Shown: one piece after another, positions 4,659 to 6,520 of the stretch
How the letters are laid out: each line of letters begins with the position of its first letter
Numbering within the stretch: the first letter of the stretch is position 1
NCBI GenBank assembly: GCA_937870805.1
Contig: CALMZT010000603.1
Span: 1-6,520 of the forward strand
DNA length: 6,520 nt
DNA from: an uncultured Chloroflexota bacterium
Lineage (GTDB): Bacteria; Chloroflexota; Anaerolineae; Aggregatilineales; Phototrophicaceae
Reading direction: 5' to 3'
The notes under the pieces: generated by a model
What the model was told of the DNA's origin: nothing
The model's input: only the letters and a program-made list of their open reading frames with translations
Databases searched by the model: none
Translations under genes and position numbers: made by a program

Positions 4659-6377
4659 ATGGACACTTATGAACCTCGACGCAAACGTTCCGGGCGTGCG
4701 CGTGACCGGCAGTTCGCGCGGCAGCGCCGCACCGAGGATTTTGAGACGCTGAAAAGTGAAGCGCCATCGGTGGATCTATCGCGCCTGAAAGCGTCTGATG
4801 TTGCCAAGCGCGCGTCGGTGATTTTCAACGATTTACGCTGGTACGTGCTGCATAAGCCGCAGGTGGCGCAGATCGCAGGTGTTGTGCTTGGTGTACTGTT
4901 CTTATTTTTCCTCGGCACTCACCTGTTGGGTGGGCGCGCGTTCCCGAATGTCTGGTCGTTGGGCGTTGACATTGGGGGCATGAATCAAGCAGAAGCGCAA
5001 GCCGCACTGGAAACCGCGTGGCAGAATACCCGTATCGCGCTGGCAGTTGACAACGAAACGGTCTTGAGCGCAGCGCCCAGCGAAATGGGGCTGCGCCTGG
5101 ACACGCAGAAGACATTTGAAGCGGCGCGCGGTGTGGGCATGGCGGGCATCCCGTTGGGCTATGGCGTCGTCCCTGTGGTCACGCTGGACTACGCTGCCTC
5201 GCAGACTTATTTTCTGGATTTGACGAATCAGGTCGAGATCGCGCCTTCCAACGCGGGCTACGCATGGCAAGAGTCGCAGTTGGTAGGGGTCACAGGCAGC
5301 GCTGGACGCGCGCTGGACGTGATGCTGACCCTGCAAAGTTTGCAGCAAGATCCATCAGGAATCGTGGAACGGCGGCGACTGGCGCTGCAAATGGCACCTT
5401 TACCACCCGATACGACAGATCCCAGCCCCTTTCTGGATACAGCACGCGCTTTCACGCGCCAAACGCTGCTCATTCAGGGCTATGATCCTTATCGCAACGA
5501 GTCAATACAGTGGACGACGACACCCGAAGAACAGGCACGCTGGCTGGAAGTCACTGCCGCTGGACTGGTGGTGCGCGCCGATGTGTTTGACCGTTTCATT
5601 GAGAGTCTGAACGGCACCCTCAACCCGGCAGACACAACCGAAATCCGTTACATCGAAACTTCAGAGGCGCGCGATCTGGTGAGTGAAGCGATCAATAATG
5701 CGCAAACTGATGTGACGCTGCGCATCCGCTACCAACGCACGCAGTATGAGGTAGAACGCGGCGATACAGGGTATGGTATTGGACGGCGCACGGGCATACC
5801 CTACGGCTTGATTGAGGAACAAAACAGCGGGCGTAACATGGATCAACTGTCGCCCGGCGATATTATTTATCTGCCGTCGCGTGACGTGACGATGCCCATG
5901 CTGCCTATCGCCAGCAAGCGCATCATTGTGAATCTGGATAATCAATCGCTGATCGCTTTTGAAAACGGCGAACCTGTCTTCAACTGGCTGATCTCTTCAG
6001 GCATGGATACTGCGCCAACGTATCCCGGTGTGTATCAGATTTTGACGCACACTGAGCTGGCTTTTGGCAGCAGTTTTACGTTGTGCAGCAGTGACTTAAG
6101 CTGTGGACAATGGGAAATGAACTGGTTCATGGGCATCTATGAAGTCGTGCCGGGTTTGATGAACGGTTTTCACGGCGGTGTGCTGCTGCCTAACGGCAAT
6201 TATCTCGGCGGTGGCAACGTCGGCGTTCCTTATACTTTCGGCTGCATTATGTCACGCGACAGTGACGCACGAATGCTTTATGACTGGGCAGAGGAAGGCA
6301 CAGTGGTAGAGATTATCTCCAGTGAGTATGCGCCGCAGAGCGATTTGGCGCGGCAGTGGGTATCAACGGGCGGCTAG
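4659..6377 (+). CDS. Membrane-anchored L,D-transpeptidase-like protein (VanW-like, LysM-like and YkuD domains)
   Basis: A 572-residue cell-wall protein expected to form or edit 3-3 peptidoglycan cross-links outside the membrane. In order: an Arg-rich cytoplasmic part (1-66), one membrane helix (about 68-90), a VanW-type peptidoglycan-binding domain (PG_binding_4; LGVDIGGMNQAEAQAAL at 101-117, then GLRLDTQKTFEAARGVG), a linker, a LysM-like segment (363-406: YEVERGDTGYGIGRRTGI ... LSPGDIIYLP), and a YkuD domain from KRIIVNLDNQSLIAFENG (420-437) to about 553. The catalytic cysteine should be Cys529 in YTFGCIM, with His505 (GFHGG) as the upstream conserved His. The usual S/T-H-G-C reads T526-F-G-C529, so the motif His is Phe, and the His505-Thr526 gap of 20 residues is longer than the typical 14-17. 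Cys476 and Cys482 lie in an insert before the active site and could form a disulfide. It may be an active variant or a wall-binding relative. Promoter and leader are its own, so it is probably monocistronic. Confidence 0.92.
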   Translation: MDTYEPRRKRSGRARDRQFARQRRTEDFETLKSEAPSVDLSRLKASDVAKRASVIFNDLRWYVLHKPQVAQIAGVVLGVLFLFFLGTHLLGGRAFPNVWSLGVDIGGMNQAEAQAALETAWQNTRIALAVDNETVLSAAPSEMGLRLDTQKTFEAARGVGMAGIPLGYGVVPVVTLDYAASQTYFLDLTNQVEIAPSNAGYAWQESQLVGVTGSAGRALDVMLTLQSLQQDPSGIVERRRLALQMAPLPPDTTDPSPFLDTARAFTRQTLLIQGYDPYRNESIQWTTTPEEQARWLEVTAAGLVVRADVFDRFIESLNGTLNPADTTEIRYIETSEARDLVSEAINNAQTDVTLRIRYQRTQYEVERGDTGYGIGRRTGIPYGLIEEQNSGRNMDQLSPGDIIYLPSRDVTMPMLPIASKRIIVNLDNQSLIAFENGEPVFNWLISSGMDTAPTYPGVYQILTHTELAFGSSFTLCSSDLSCGQWEMNWFMGIYEVVPGLMNGFHGGVLLPNGNYLGGGNVGVPYTFGCIMSRDSDARMLYDWAEEGTVVEIISSEYAPQSDLARQWVSTGG

Positions 6378-6388
6378 TATAAATTATG

Positions 6389-6425
6389 AGGACGTTGCAC
6401 AAACGTTGTTGGCTGTCAACGTCCT
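6389..6425 (+). terminator. Stem-loop after the L,D-transpeptidase gene
   Basis: AGGACGTTG (6389-6397) and CAACGTCCT (6417-6425) form a perfect 9-bp stem 11 bp after the stop codon. The 19-nt loop contains another ACGTTG (6403-6408), which could pair with the same right arm, so two alternative hairpins exist. No T run follows, so termination would need Rho or the stem may only protect the mRNA end. Confidence 0.45.
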
Positions 6426-6466
6426 TCCAGCAAAACCGACTCAGGACTTTCGCTGTAAGTTGAATG

Positions 6467-6511
6467 CACCCCTCTCCCCCACTCTCCCCCCATTGCATGG
6501 AGAGAGGGAGC
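6467..6511. repeat. C/T-rich intergenic repeat with G/A-rich inverted arm
   Basis: CACCCCTCTCCCCC and CTCTCCCCCC are followed by ATTGCAT and then GGAGAGAGGGAG. CTCTCC (6482-6487) pairs with GGAGAG (6499-6504), and the earlier CCCTCT (6470-6475) can instead pair with AGAGGG (6503-6508). From memory, sequences of this type (CCCCTCTCC, ATTGCAT, GGAGAGGG) recur between genes in Chloroflexota genomes. In this window it occurs once, so its repeat nature is recognised by type and not shown directly. It may continue past the edge. Confidence 0.5.
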
Positions 6512-6520
6512 AAAACAAAA

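Noticed and set aside
4902..5348. 148-codon minus-strand frame opposite the transpeptidase gene
   Set aside because: It is a shadow of the coding strand; the product is rich in Arg, Gln and His and resembles no family.
1..6520. CRISPR array, tRNA, complete insertion sequence or defence system
   Set aside because: No regularly spaced repeats, no tRNA-like arms, no transposase with terminal repeats, and no nuclease, toxin-antitoxin or restriction motif was seen in any of the supported genes.

Overview
The window looks like a stretch of ordinary chromosome from a Chloroflexota-type bacterium, probably near the Anaerolineae. This rests on overall impression: moderately GC-rich genes, a single-pass VanW-like/LysM/YkuD cell-wall enzyme, and a CCCCTCTCCCC-type intergenic repeat at the right end. 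No rRNA or marker gene is present, so the placement is inference. I see no tRNA, rRNA, CRISPR array, complete insertion sequence or phage gene.

Layout. Bases 1-206 are an AT-richer flank with no convincing gene. A flavin-dependent acyl-CoA dehydrogenase gene (207-1379, minus) is divergent from a small TPR-protein gene (1511-2101, plus); their 131-bp gap holds candidate promoter elements. The TPR gene converges on a two-gene minus-strand operon: a GH13 alpha-amylase-family enzyme (2613-4079) followed by a small four-helix membrane protein (2161-2616). Those two overlap by an ATGA stop/start. A hairpin lies between the converging units. Divergent from the GH13 gene is a KdgF-like cupin gene (4204-4548, plus) with a good promoter (TAGACA, 17 bp, CATAAT). 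Next comes a 572-residue membrane-anchored L,D-transpeptidase-like protein (4659-6377, plus) with its own TATAAT box. The right end (6378-6520) holds a hairpin, possibly a terminator, and a C/T-rich dispersed-type repeat.

How the genes fit together. There is no single pathway. The dehydrogenase belongs to acyl-CoA oxidation. GH13 and the cupin are both plausibly carbohydrate enzymes and share a divergent control region that contains a 14-bp inverted repeat. The last gene belongs to cell-wall cross-linking or remodelling. The items most worth a second look are the L,D-transpeptidase with Phe in place of the usual His in its S/T-H-G-C motif, the unknown membrane protein translationally coupled to GH13, and the inverted repeat between GH13 and the cupin. 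I did not find a clearly new multi-gene system.
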